Part shown: positions 48,340 through 57,185 of the stretch, one piece after another
Numbering within the stretch: the first letter of the stretch is position 1
Layout: the number at the start of each line of letters is the position of its first letter
Assembly (NCBI RefSeq): GCF_011040385.1
Contig: NZ_JAAIKB010000005.1
Location: 248,001 to 312,000 of the forward strand
DNA length: 64,000 bases
Origin: Falsiroseomonas algicola
GTDB taxonomy: Bacteria; Pseudomonadota; Alphaproteobacteria; Acetobacterales; Acetobacteraceae
Reading direction: 5' to 3'
Notes under the pieces: generated by a model
Told to the model about the DNA's origin: nothing
Databases searched by the model: none
The model's input: the letters and a program-made list of their open reading frames with translations, nothing else
Position numbers and translations under genes: made by a program

Positions 48340-50452
48340 CCGGCCTCCGCCGGCGGGTTCGGAATCGGACCCGCCGCCGGAAACGCCGGCCAGACTGTCG
48401 CCCGCCGCCGGATCACTCCCCGGACCGGCGGCGGGCATCCCGGACCACGCTGCCCCGCCAGCCGTCCTCATGGCGGCCGGCTTCCCTTCCGTGCTGGCCG
48501 CCGCCGCCGCCGCCGCGCCCACCGGCATCGTCATCGCCGACCCGACCCTGCCGGACTGCCCCATCGTCTTCGCGAACCCGGCCTTCCACCGCATCACCGG
48601 CTATGCGCCGGAGGCCGTCATCGGCCGCAACTGCCGCTTCCTCCAGGGCCCGGGCACGGACCCCGATTCCATCGCCGCCATCCGCGCCGCGATCCGGGAG
48701 GCCCGGCCCCTCGACATCCGCCTGGTCAACTACCGCCGCGACGGCCGCCGCTTCGTCAACGAACTCCACCTCTCCCCCGTCCTCGATGCCGAGGGCCGGC
48801 TGCGCCACATCCTCGGCATCCAGCACGACGTCACGGACCGCGTCGCCGCGGAGGCCGCCGCCCGGTCCGCCCAGCGCGCGGCGGAGCGTGCCCGCCGTGC
48901 CGCGGAGCGCGCCAGCCACGAGAAATCCGAATTCCTCGCCTTCATGAGCCATGAGGTCCGCACGCCGCTCAACGGCGTGCTCGGCACGCTCTCGCTCCTC
49001 ACGGACACGCCGCTCGATGCGGAGCAGCGCGCCTATGTCGATACCGCGCGGCGCTGCGGCGATACGCTGCTCTGGACGGTGAACGAGATCCTCGACCTCT
49101 CGCGGATCGAGGCCGGGCAGCTGATCCTGGAGGCGATTCCCTTCGACCTCGACCAGCCGGTGCGGGACGTGCTGGCCCTGCAGGCCGCGGCGGCGGCGGA
49201 GAAGGGGATCGGGCTGCGCGCGGTGATCGACCCGGCGCTGCCGCGCCGCGTGGTGGCGGATCCGCAGCGGCTGCGCCAGGTGCTGCTGAACCTGGCCGAC
49301 AACGCCGTGAAGTTCACCGCCGCCGGCGCCGTGGAGATCCGCCTGGCCCGATTCGGCGATCGCCTGGTGGTGGAGGTGCAGGATAGCGGCTGCGGCATCT
49401 CCCCCTCGCTGCGCCGCCGCCTGTTCCAGCGCTTCCAGCAGGCGGATTCGGGCACGGCGCGGCGGCATGGCGGATCGGGCCTCGGCCTGATGATCTGCCG
49501 CCGCCTGGTCGGGCTGATGGGCGGCACCATCGCGGTGGAGAGCGAGGCCGGCGCCGGCAGCGTCTTCCGCTTCGACCTGCCGCTGGTCGCCGCGCCGGAC
49601 CAGCCGGAGGGGATCGGCCCCGCCACGCTGCTGCCCATCGCGCCCGATCCGGCGCCTGGAACCTCCGCCCCGCGCCGCGCGCCCGCCGCGCCCCGCGGCC
49701 ATGTGCTGCTGGCGGAGGATGGGGAGGCGAGCCAGCTCGTTGCCGCCGCCATGCTGCGGCGCGCGGGCTTCGGGGTGGACCTCGTGACCGATGGCACGGA
49801 GGCCGTCGCCGCCGCCGCGCGGGGATCCTACGACGCCATCCTGATGGATGTCCGGATGCCGGGCCTCGATGGCTATGCTGCCACGGCCATGATCCGCGCG
49901 CTGGAGGGGGAGGCCGCGCAGGTCCCGATCCTGGCCTTCACCGCCGCCGCCATGCCGGGCGATGCCGAACGCTGCCTCGCTGCCGGCATGGATGCGCATC
50001 TCGCCAAGCCGGTGGACCGGGAGGGGCTGGTCCGCGCCGTCGATGCCCTGATGGAACGCCGCCCGCGCCGTCCCACCCCGACGCCCGAACCCGGCCCCGC
50101 CCATTCGCTGCTGGACCGGGAGACGGTGGAGGAACTGCGCGGCGCCCTCGGCCCCGGCCGCCTGCCGGACCTCATCGCCATCTTCGTCGCGGAGACCGAA
50201 TCCCGCCTCCGCCGCCTGCTGGCCCGCCCCGACCTGGCCGCGTTGGAGGAGGAGGCGCATTCCCTGCAGGCCGCCGCCGGCACCTTCGGCACGGCGGCAC
50301 TCCGGGAGGCGGCGCTGGCGCTGGAGGACGCCGCCCGGGCGCGGGACCAGGGGCGCGTCGATGCCCTGCTGGCAAGCCTGCCGGCGCTGGTGGAACGCAG
50401 CCTCCAGGCGCTGACCCGCAGTATCGGACAGGCCGCGACGGCGCGATCCTGA
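48302..50452 (+). CDS. LOV-domain hybrid histidine kinase with receiver and Hpt
   Basis: 716 residues if begun at ATG 48302. A Pro/Ser-rich leader ([10 protein letters not shown]) precedes a LOV photosensor: [14 protein letters not shown] holds the flavin-adduct Cys near residue 111, and [20 protein letters not shown] the flavin contacts. HisKA follows with phospho-acceptor [11 protein letters not shown] (near 217), then the ATPase domain ([35 protein letters not shown]), a receiver ([13 protein letters not shown], phospho-Asp) and a C-terminal Hpt with [12 protein letters not shown]. Blue light should drive a multi-step relay. GTG 48284 and ATG 48470 are alternative starts; the last gives a leaderless kinase. 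Confidence 0.88.
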   Translation: MSRSKRSSSTTTSRPPPAGSESDPPPETPARLSPAAGSLPGPAAGIPDHAAPPAVLMAAGFPSVLAAAAAAAPTGIVIADPTLPDCPIVFANPAFHRITGYAPEAVIGRNCRFLQGPGTDPDSIAAIRAAIREARPLDIRLVNYRRDGRRFVNELHLSPVLDAEGRLRHILGIQHDVTDRVAAEAAARSAQRAAERARRAAERASHEKSEFLAFMSHEVRTPLNGVLGTLSLLTDTPLDAEQRAYVDTARRCGDTLLWTVNEILDLSRIEAGQLILEAIPFDLDQPVRDVLALQAAAAAEKGIGLRAVIDPALPRRVVADPQRLRQVLLNLADNAVKFTAAGAVEIRLARFGDRLVVEVQDSGCGISPSLRRRLFQRFQQADSGTARRHGGSGLGLMICRRLVGLMGGTIAVESEAGAGSVFRFDLPLVAAPDQPEGIGPATLLPIAPDPAPGTSAPRRAPAAPRGHVLLAEDGEASQLVAAAMLRRAGFGVDLVTDGTEAVAAAARGSYDAILMDVRMPGLDGYAATAMIRALEGEAAQVPILAFTAAAMPGDAERCLAAGMDAHLAKPVDREGLVRAVDALMERRPRRPTPTPEPGPAHSLLDRETVEELRGALGPGRLPDLIAIFVAETESRLRRLLARPDLAALEEEAHSLQAAAGTFGTAALREAALALEDAARARDQGRVDALLASLPALVERSLQALTRSIGQAATARS

Positions 50453-50522
50453 CCCTGCCCACCTGGGGTGGGCTGGCAGCTTGCCACGATTGCGCCTTAA
50501 TCCGACGGCTAGGTGGCGCCCG

Positions 50523-51536
50523 ATGGAGAGGCCGAGGGGGATGGGAACCACGCACCCGACCCGAAGGGGGCTCGCCGGCGCCGGCCTTCTGGCGGCGCTG
50601 GGCGTTGCCGCGCGGCCTGTCCTGGCCGCGACGCCCGTGCCGGAGGCCGCGATCCTGCTCTCGCCGGGGCCGGAGGATGGGCCGGAAGCCCGCATGGCCG
50701 GCCGCGCCGCCGCGGCGCTCGCCCGGGGCCTGGTGCAGGCCTCGGCGCTGCGAGTCACCGTGCTCGGCGGGCCGGATGGCATCACCGCCGCCAACCGCTT
50801 CGCCTCCTCCACCGCGCCGGATGGCCGCGTGCTGCTGCTGCTGCCGGGGCTCGCTGCCCAGGCCCAACTCGTCGGCGACAGCCGCGCCCGCTACGAGCCG
50901 CGGCAATGGCCGGCGCTTTGCGCCAGCCTGCAGGCGGCGGTGGTGGCGGGACGAGGGGCGCCGGCGGATGGCACGCCGCTGCGGGTCGCACTCCCCGGCC
51001 CCGCCGCGCCGGAAGCGGCGGCGCTGCTGGCGCTCGATCTGCTCGGCCGGCGCGCGGCGCCGGTCTTCGGCCTGTCCGGCGCGGCGGCGGAAGCGGCCGT
51101 CAGCCAGGGCCAGGTGGATGCGCTGGTGCTTTGCGGGGGTGCGCCGGGGCCGCGTGCCGCCGCGCTCGGCCTCACCCCCTGGTTCGCCTTCGATGCCGCC
51201 GGCGGCGGGCGGGATGCGCTGGCGCCGGAAATCCCCTCCCTCGGCGACCTGATCCCCGACCCGCACCGCCCGGACCTGCTGGAAGCCGCCCGCGCCGCCG
51301 GCGCGGCCATGCGCACCCGCGCGCTGGTGGTGCTGCCCCAGCTCACCTCCGCCGATGTGGTGGCGCTGTGGCGCGGCGCCGCGCAGCGCTGGGCGGAGGA
51401 ACCGGCGGATGAGGGGGCGCGCCGCGTCGGCGCGGCGGAGGCGACGATGCTCTCCTCCACGCTCTGCGCGGCGCCCGACATCGCCCTGGCCTATCGCGAA
51501 TGGCTGCTGCGCCGCCTCAACTGGCGGGCGGGGTAG
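50523..51536 (+). CDS. Divergent Bug-like periplasmic protein
   Basis: 337 residues with a signal region TRRGLAGAGLLAALGVAARPVLAA (with an RR pair). The body follows the Bug receptor outline: MAGRAAAALARGLVQ, then TVLGGPDGITAANRFASS and APDGRVLLLLPG, a WPALCASLQAAVVAGR step and GQVDALVLCGG-type strands, but the NRPGAGG signature of true Bug receptors is missing. It looks like an eroded or retargeted member of the family. The AGGTGG ribosome site supports ATG 50523. Downstream, an AbrB-type membrane protein faces it. Confidence 0.65.
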   Translation: MERPRGMGTTHPTRRGLAGAGLLAALGVAARPVLAATPVPEAAILLSPGPEDGPEARMAGRAAAALARGLVQASALRVTVLGGPDGITAANRFASSTAPDGRVLLLLPGLAAQAQLVGDSRARYEPRQWPALCASLQAAVVAGRGAPADGTPLRVALPGPAAPEAAALLALDLLGRRAAPVFGLSGAAAEAAVSQGQVDALVLCGGAPGPRAAALGLTPWFAFDAAGGGRDALAPEIPSLGDLIPDPHRPDLLEAARAAGAAMRTRALVVLPQLTSADVVALWRGAAQRWAEEPADEGARRVGAAEATMLSSTLCAAPDIALAYREWLLRRLNWRAG

Positions 51537-51539
51537 GCG

Positions 51540-52667
51540 CTACTTCGCAAGCCCCACCTTCACTGCGACCCGCCAGATCGGATCGACCAGCAGGTTGCAG
51601 GCGACCGTGCGCACCAGGTGGAAGCCCAGCACCAGCGGCACCGCCATGTCGAGCGCCTTGGCCGTGATCGTCATCTCCGGCATGCCCCCCGGCGCCATGC
51701 CGAGCATCGCCGCCGTCACCGGCAGGCCGGAGACCCAGGCCAGCCCCACCGCGACCGCGGCCAGGATGGCGGAGAGCAGCAGCGTCGATCCGACGGAGGC
51801 CAGCGCGAGTCGCCGCGAGCTCAGGATGAAGCGCCGGTTCAGCCGCTGCCCCAGGCTGGCCCCCATGCCGATCTGGCCGAGATTCACCATCCAGGTCGGC
51901 ACGCCGGAGGGCAGCATGTCGAAGGCCGCCATCAGCACCACGATGGCGCAGGGGCCGAGCATCCAGGGATTGGCGATGGGCAGCAGGCGGAACAGGAAGG
52001 CCGCCCCGAAGCCGATCGGCATCAGCGCCAGCAGGCCGAGCCATTCCACCGGCGGGCGTTCCGCCAGGAAGGCGCCGGCGCCGCCGCGGGGCGCCAGCCA
52101 GGTGATCAGCGGCGGGAAGATCACCACCACCAGCATCACCCGGATGGTCTGCGCCAGCGTCACCGCGGGGACGGAGACATTGGCCCGCTGCGCCAGCACG
52201 GCCATGACGATGACGCCGCCCGGCACGGCGGCGAAATAGCCGGTGCGCGTATCCGTGCCTGCCATGCGCGCGAAGGCCTGCGCCACCAGCGCGCCGACGA
52301 CGATGCTGAGCACCGCTGCCAGCACCAGCCAGGGCAGCGCCGTGGCCAGCGCCGCCAGCACGGAGGGCGAGAAGGTCTGCCCGAAGCCGAGGCCGAGAAA
52401 CACGAGGCCGACCGGCCGCAGCGGCGGCGCCACCGCCGCGCGGTCATGCCAGGCCAGCACGCCGGTCGCCGCCATGGCGCCCAGCATCCAGGCCAGCGGG
52501 ATATGCAGCAGGGAGAACAACGCGCCCCCGCCCGCCGCGGCCAGCGCCGTCAGCAGATAGGCGATCGGCCCGGGCGAGGCTCGGGCAGCGGGTGCGGGGT
52601 CTGGCGCGGAAGGGGGGGAGGGGGAGGGTGCCACGAACGACCGGTCTTGCCGTGGTGCAGCATCCAC
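51540..52667 (-). CDS. AbrB/AmoA-family membrane protein
   Basis: 375 residues if started at GTG 52667, an in-frame GTG at 52634 being equally possible. The family is an inverted repeat of two ten-odd-helix halves (TIGR03082/PF05145-like): LFSLLHIPLAWMLGAMAATG and the second FRLLPIANPWMLGPCAIVV, each with the PWMLG motif, and each half has GQIGMGASLGQR-type and AVPGGVIVMAV-type glycine turns. The name AbrB is misleading: these are probable transporters. The 5' end has no ATG and no clear ribosome site. Confidence 0.82.
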   Translation of the reverse strand: MDAAPRQDRSFVAPSPSPPSAPDPAPAARASPGPIAYLLTALAAAGGGALFSLLHIPLAWMLGAMAATGVLAWHDRAAVAPPLRPVGLVFLGLGFGQTFSPSVLAALATALPWLVLAAVLSIVVGALVAQAFARMAGTDTRTGYFAAVPGGVIVMAVLAQRANVSVPAVTLAQTIRVMLVVVIFPPLITWLAPRGGAGAFLAERPPVEWLGLLALMPIGFGAAFLFRLLPIANPWMLGPCAIVVLMAAFDMLPSGVPTWMVNLGQIGMGASLGQRLNRRFILSSRRLALASVGSTLLLSAILAAVAVGLAWVSGLPVTAAMLGMAPGGMPEMTITAKALDMAVPLVLGFHLVRTVACNLLVDPIWRVAVKVGLAK

Positions 52668-52891
52668 CCGGGCCAGCCCGCGGTCAAACCGCCGCGTGGG
52701 GAGGCCGCCCGTCGCGATGCAAGAGGAAATCTCGCACGACGAGGCACTGTTTCGGTCGCGCTTAACGCTTCTGTAGCGGCTGTGTCGCATGGTGGGCTGT
52801 GCCGCCGGAAATCCCATGTTCCGGTTGCCTGCCGCCGCCCCGCCAGGGACGGCCGATCCCGCCAGGAGGGCGCTTCCCGGAAGATTCCGCC

Positions 52892-53182
52892 ATGAGCACC
52901 TCACTGCTCCAGCCCGCCAGCCCCGCCGCCGCCGCGACGCCGATCGCGCAGCCGCGCAGCCAGGCGCCGTCCTCGGCGCCCGCGGCGCCGGCCGAATCGG
53001 CGCCGGCCATGCCGAACCCCCGGCTGCGAATCGACCCCGCGCTCAGCCTGGTGGTGATCGAGTTCCGCGACTCGGTGGGAGAGGTGTCGCTGTCCATCCC
53101 GACGCCGAAGGAGCTGGAAGCCTATCGCGACCAGCCCAAGGCGGAGCCGGAGCCCGCGCCGCAGGTCGACGTCTCCCGCTGA
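52892..53182 (+). CDS. FlaG-like small flagellar protein (tentative)
   Basis: 96-residue protein beside the flagellar block. An Ala/Pro-rich N-terminus (LLQPASPAAAATPIAQPRSQ) is followed by the segment NPRLRIDPALSLVVIEFRDS, then VGEVSLSIPTPKELEAYRD, which resembles the C-terminal part of FlaG with its V-x-E-x-x-x-G-E-V pattern. FlaG limits filament length in several bacteria. The resemblance is short and the identification is uncertain. ATG 52892 follows the ribosome site GGAAGATT. Confidence 0.55.
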   Translation: MSTSLLQPASPAAAATPIAQPRSQAPSSAPAAPAESAPAMPNPRLRIDPALSLVVIEFRDSVGEVSLSIPTPKELEAYRDQPKAEPEPAPQVDVSR

Positions 53183-53245
53183 GGCGGGGCCTTGCCGCCG
53201 CCTGGCGCGTGATCAGGCGGTGCCCCGCCGCCGCTTGCGGCGGCG

Positions 53246-54550
53246 TCAGGCGGTAAAGGAAATCCGCCTGGTGGACAGCGTGGCGATGGTGCTGGCGCTG
53301 CTGCCGCCGAACAGCGCCATCACCGCGCCGTTGCCGCTGCTGCTGGTGCCGGCCGACAGCGCCAGGAAGCGCTGCGCCAGCTTCGCCACCTCCCGCGTGT
53401 CCTGCAGCTTCGTGATGTCGAGCCGTTGCGTCAGCAGCGTCTTCTGCTGGTCGAAATCCAGCACGCCGAAGCTCTCCGGCAGGCCGAGCGCGCCGCGCAC
53501 CACCGCGGTCATGGCCTTGTCCTCCATCAGCCCGACGATGGTCGTCACCTTCGACGCGTTGCGCATGAAGTAGAGCGCCTCCCGCAGCCCCGCATTGCCA
53601 TCGCCCATCGCCTTCTCGTAGCGGTTGGTGATGGCGCCGGCGACCACGCGGTCGAGCAGCTTCGGATCGGCGCCGAAGGGGGAGACGGCGCTCGCTTCCG
53701 CCGCCGCCGCGGCTTCCACCGCCTCGTCGCCCGCCCGCGTCGCGCGGCTGAGCGAGGCGAGTTGCGCGGTGCCGAGCGCGGCCACCTGCCGCGTGGTCAG
53801 CGCGCGGGACTGGTCGAAGCTCATCGCCGCCAGCTGCGTGGTGGACAGCGCCGCCACCTGCTCCGTCCCCATCGTCGCGATCTGGGCGGAGGAGAGGGCG
53901 CGGATCTGCGCCGCGCCCCATTGCCGAGCCTCCGCGGGATCGATCACCGCCACCTGCAGCGGCGTCAGCGCCGCGACCTGGCTGGGCCGCAGCGCGGCGA
54001 CCTGCGTCGATCCCAGCGCGCGCACATCCGGCAGGTCGAGCACGGAGATCGCGGCGCTGCCGAGCGCGCGGAGCTGCGTGGTGGACAGCGCCGCCACCTG
54101 GCTGCTGGAGAGCGCCCGCACCTGTTCCGTGCTGAGCCCCGCCACCTGCTTCGCGGTGAGGGACGCGACCTGCATCGTCGTCAGCGCGGCGATCTGCGTC
54201 GTGGTCAGCGCACTCGCTTCCCGCGTCGCGAAGGCGGCGGCGAGTTCGCGCCACCGCCGGTCGGTCAGCTTGTTGGCCAGGCTGCCTTCCGCGGTAGGGT
54301 CCTCGGTCAGGATCTTCCGCAGGATGCCGCGCTTGTCGATCTCCCCTTCCAGCTGGAAGGCTTCCAGCACCACCTGCAGGGTGCGGCGGTCCTTCAGCAG
54401 GGATTCGACATCGCGATGCTTCGAGGCGGCGTCGCGGAAGCGCTCCATCGCCGCCTTGTTGTCGGCGCGCGTCGCGAAGCGCGCTTCGAGGTTGGCGCCT
54501 TCGCGCTGTGCGACGGCGAAGGCCGTCAGCGCGCCAAGGCCGGGCAGCAT
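53246..54550 (-). CDS. DUF1217 flagellar-locus protein with octapeptide insert
   Basis: 434 residues. The outer parts resemble DUF1217: residues 20-110 (ADNKAAMERFRDAASKHRDVE, KRGILRKILTEDPTAEGSLA) and 290-430 (DPKLLDRVVAGAITNRYEKAM, AVRGALGLPESFGVLDFDQQ). Between them, about residues 115-266 are 19 tandem eight-residue units of consensus L-(S/T)-(S/T)-x-Q-(V/I/L)-x-A, an arrangement likely to give a helical or solenoid rod. DUF1217 proteins occur near flagellar genes, exact role unknown. It starts one base after the flaF stop and belongs to its operon. Confidence 0.85.
   Translation of the reverse strand: MLPGLGALTAFAVAQREGANLEARFATRADNKAAMERFRDAASKHRDVESLLKDRRTLQVVLEAFQLEGEIDKRGILRKILTEDPTAEGSLANKLTDRRWRELAAAFATREASALTTTQIAALTTMQVASLTAKQVAGLSTEQVRALSSSQVAALSTTQLRALGSAAISVLDLPDVRALGSTQVAALRPSQVAALTPLQVAVIDPAEARQWGAAQIRALSSAQIATMGTEQVAALSTTQLAAMSFDQSRALTTRQVAALGTAQLASLSRATRAGDEAVEAAAAAEASAVSPFGADPKLLDRVVAGAITNRYEKAMGDGNAGLREALYFMRNASKVTTIVGLMEDKAMTAVVRGALGLPESFGVLDFDQQKTLLTQRLDITKLQDTREVAKLAQRFLALSAGTSSSGNGAVMALFGGSSASTIATLSTRRISFTA
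53753..54208 (-). repeat. 19-unit octapeptide-coding array
   Basis: 456 bases, 19 x 24, coding the eight-residue units in the DUF1217 protein, period exact with no indels. DNA of the units is diverged in third positions, so protein selection rather than recent DNA amplification keeps the period. Units 7, 8 and 12 depart most from consensus. Confidence 0.85.
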
Positions 54551-54551
54551 G

Positions 54552-54959
54552 TCACGCCATGCCCGGAACGAAGTGCAGCACGGTGCCGGGCGCCTTGGCC
54601 GGGGCCGGCGCCGCGGGAAGGGCGCGCTGCGCTTCCAGCGCCTCGATCAGGTCGCGATGCAGCGCCATCAGCGGATCGAGGCTGCCGCCGTCATCCAGCC
54701 GCCGATCCGTCTCCCGCTGCGCCCAGAGGCCGAGGGAGATGAGCTGCCCGCGCAGCGCAGGCGGCAGCTTGTTGCCGGGGGATCCGAGGTCGCTGATCAG
54801 GATCGACCACAGCCGGTGCACCTTCTCCAGCGCCACGGCGCGGGACCTTGTGTCGGTGGCGGCGGCCATCAGCCCGTTGACGTAGCGGAAGGCGCGCAAT
54901 TCGATGTCGCGCGGATGCGCGTGGGCGTTCTGGGTGGCGGCGTAGCGCGCTGCGCTCAT
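54552..54959 (-). CDS. flaF: Flagellar biosynthesis regulator FlaF
   Basis: 135-residue protein with the FlaF pattern: ARYAATQNAHAHPRDIELRAFRYVNGLM, then SRAVALEKVHRLWSILISDLGSP and LPPALRGQLISLGLWAQRE. In Caulobacter-like alphaproteobacteria FlaF is required for flagellin synthesis and opposes FlbT. A ribosome site GGAGGG precedes ATG 54959. It lies downstream of flagellin and just upstream of the DUF1217 gene. Confidence 0.9.
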   Translation of the reverse strand: MSAARYAATQNAHAHPRDIELRAFRYVNGLMAAATDTRSRAVALEKVHRLWSILISDLGSPGNKLPPALRGQLISLGLWAQRETDRRLDDGGSLDPLMALHRDLIEALEAQRALPAAPAPAKAPGTVLHFVPGMA

Positions 54960-54980
54960 GATCCCTCCGGTTGGACAGAA

Positions 54981-55017
54981 GCGGCGGGGGCGCCGGCTCC
55001 ATCGCCGCCCCCGCCGC
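54981..55017 (-). terminator. Hairpin after flagellin gene
   Basis: GCGGCGGGGGCG pairs with CGCCCCCGCCGC over 12 bp, 22 bases past the flagellin stop. No good T-run, so it may be an attenuating or mRNA-stabilising hairpin between flagellin and flaF. Confidence 0.65.
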
Positions 55018-55038
55018 CTTGGACGACGCCTCAGCCGA

Positions 55039-56229
55039 TCATCGGAACAGGCTGAGCAGCGACTGGCTCTGTTCGTTGGCGATGGAGAGCGACTGCGTCG
55101 CCAGCTGCTGCTTGGTCTGCAGGCTGGTCAGCCGCGCGCTTTCCTCCGCGAGATCCGCATCGACCAGGGCGCCGAGGCCTTCCTTGATCGAGTCGTTCAG
55201 CTGGGTGGTGAAGGTCGTCAGGCCATCCACCTGGCGGATATTGGCGCCGAGGTTCGCGAGCCGCGTGCCCATCAGGTCGATCGCACCCTCGACGAGCGCG
55301 ATCGCCTCATCCTGGCCCGTGCCCGCCGCCGGCGCGGCTTCCACCGTGGCGCCGGTGATGTCGGTGGTGACATCCTCCGAATTGCCGCGGATGTAGAGCT
55401 CACCCTCATTGTTCAGGCCGGCATCGAGGCCCGCTTCCTTCATGCGCGTGATCAGCGCGGTGACGCGCGTCAGCGGGCTGTCCGTCGCCTCGAACTGCAC
55501 GTCGAAGACGCGGACGTTCGGGTCGGGCGTGGTGCCGAGCGCGGCGGAGCCGTCGCTGAACTCGAACACCAGGTCCACGTCTTCCAGCGCCGTCGTCGGG
55601 TCATTGTCCAGGTCGCGCTGCACCGTCACGGTCAGCACTTCGCCATTCGCGGGCGCCAGCGTGTCGTCGAAGGTCACGGTGCGTGCCGCGGAGGTGACGG
55701 ACAGGCCCGTCAGGTCGAGCCCGCCCGAGGTGCTGTCCGTGCCCTGGACCGACGTGACGGAGCCCGAGATGTCGCGGACGATGTCGACGGAGGTGTTGGT
55801 CACCCCTTCCACCGTCAGGCCGTTCACCAGCAGGTTCACGCCGTTGAAGGTGGCGGAGCGCGCGAAGGCGTCGATGTTCTGCAGCGCGTTGGTGATCTGG
55901 TTGTTGATCTGCTCCGCATCCAGGCCCTGCTGCTGGCCCTGCGTCATGGTCTGCTTCAGCCGGCCGAGCTCGTCGGAGATCTGCGTCGCGGCGTCGCGCG
56001 CCACTGTCAGCGCGGACTTGCCGAACTTCAGGCTGTCCTTCACCGCCGTCATGCCGTTGAGGTCGGCGCGCATGTTCTGCGAGATCGCGAACACCGCGGG
56101 ATCGTCATCCGCCTTGCTGATGCGCAGATTCGTCTCGATCCGCTGCTGGGTCTTCCCCATGTCCTTGCCGATATTGTTCAGCGAGCGGATCGCCGCCATG
56201 GCGGCGGCATTGGTGTTGACGGAGGACAT
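55039..56229 (-). CDS. Flagellin
   Basis: 396-residue filament subunit. The N-terminal D0/D1 domain is MSSVNTNAAAMAAIRSLNNI, then QQRIETNLRISKADDDPAVFA, and the C-terminal D1/D0 domain ends ESARLTSLQTKQQLATQSLSIANEQSQSLLSLFR; the centre is a variable surface domain. The start is ATG 56229: the ribosome site GAAGGAG lies nine bases before it, whereas it touches the upstream ATG at 56238. FlbT and FlaF flank it. A CCCGCG-CTT-CGCGGG hairpin at 56340-56354 in the long leader could be a site of post-transcriptional control. Confidence 0.95.
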   Translation of the reverse strand: MSSVNTNAAAMAAIRSLNNIGKDMGKTQQRIETNLRISKADDDPAVFAISQNMRADLNGMTAVKDSLKFGKSALTVARDAATQISDELGRLKQTMTQGQQQGLDAEQINNQITNALQNIDAFARSATFNGVNLLVNGLTVEGVTNTSVDIVRDISGSVTSVQGTDSTSGGLDLTGLSVTSAARTVTFDDTLAPANGEVLTVTVQRDLDNDPTTALEDVDLVFEFSDGSAALGTTPDPNVRVFDVQFEATDSPLTRVTALITRMKEAGLDAGLNNEGELYIRGNSEDVTTDITGATVEAAPAAGTGQDEAIALVEGAIDLMGTRLANLGANIRQVDGLTTFTTQLNDSIKEGLGALVDADLAEESARLTSLQTKQQLATQSLSIANEQSQSLLSLFR

Positions 56230-56422
56230 CGTCCCCATCTCCTTCGACAGGCGTTCCGTGGTCAGGCCGGCCTTTTGCCTCCCTCCTCACGGGGCCGGGC
56301 GCATGGCGTCGCGACGACGCCCCCGCCTCCGGCCGGAGACCCGCGCTTCGCGGGCCTTCTCCCACATCCTGCCATGCCGGGGATGAAGCTTGCGTAAAGC
56401 CCCGTCCGGCACGGCGGGAAAT

Positions 56423-56914
56423 CTAGTCGGCGTGCGGCCGCATCCCCTGCATCTGGGCCTGCGTATGCGCCTGCGCCGCGGCGGCCACGCCCACCATCGG
56501 CATCGGCAGGCCGGTCTGCACATCCAGCCCCAGCACCGTCGCCTCATGCCGCATCACATGCCGCACCAGCCGCAGCGCCTGGTACCACTCATCCTGCTCC
56601 GCCATCGCCAGCGCACGCTCCAGCAGCTGCCGCGCCATCGACGATGTCGTCGCCTCCTGGAACTCCGCCACCAGGCGATGCGCATCCGCCATCGCGGATT
56701 CGCGATCCTCCTCGGGCCCGACATAGGCGCATTGCAGGGCGAAATAGATGCGGCGCGCCGGGGTGTTCGCCGCCTCCGGGGCCATCACCTGCTTGCCGAA
56801 CAGGAAACGCGCCTTGGCAACAAGCTCCACCCGGGTCCGGCTGCGGAACCGCAGCGACGCGCCGTTCACCACCATCAATTCGCCGGCACGCATCTCGAGC
56901 ACCAACGTGGACAT
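56423..56914 (-). CDS. flbT: Flagellin-mRNA repressor FlbT
   Basis: 163-residue protein with the FlbT pattern: LVLEMRAGELMVVNGASLRFRSRTRVELVAKARFLFGKQVM, then PARRIYFALQCAYVG and ALRLVRHVMRHE. FlbT binds flagellin leader mRNA and destabilises it until the hook is complete. It lies just upstream of flagellin. The C-terminal tail is Ala/His/Gln-rich. ATG 56914 starts the family N-terminus; a longer frame to 57160 is spurious. Confidence 0.93.
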   Translation of the reverse strand: MSTLVLEMRAGELMVVNGASLRFRSRTRVELVAKARFLFGKQVMAPEAANTPARRIYFALQCAYVGPEEDRESAMADAHRLVAEFQEATTSSMARQLLERALAMAEQDEWYQALRLVRHVMRHEATVLGLDVQTGLPMPMVGVAAAAQAHTQAQMQGMRPHAD

Positions 56915-57185
56915 GCCACTCTCCCAAGCCTGGCGGCATGGCGGCGGGGGGGTAGAAGCCCGCCATGCCGGGGGGCCGGCGAACGCCGGCCAACGCGAAT
57001 CTTTCGCCACCACACAGCCTGCGCCGCGTGCTCGATCCTTCGAGGGCGCGTCGCGCGTCCCGGCACGGGGGCCGGGGACGCACGTCGCAGACGCATCATC
57101 ACCCATCCGGCTTAACCAGGGTTGAAGGCGGCGCCCCCGATCCATCGCGTCATCCCTCATGCCATGTCTCCTGCCCCATCCCGCC

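Noticed and set aside
56915-57185. A gene in the 271-base gap between flbT and flgL
   Set aside because: Only Arg/Pro-rich shadow frames, no start with a ribosome site and no domain.
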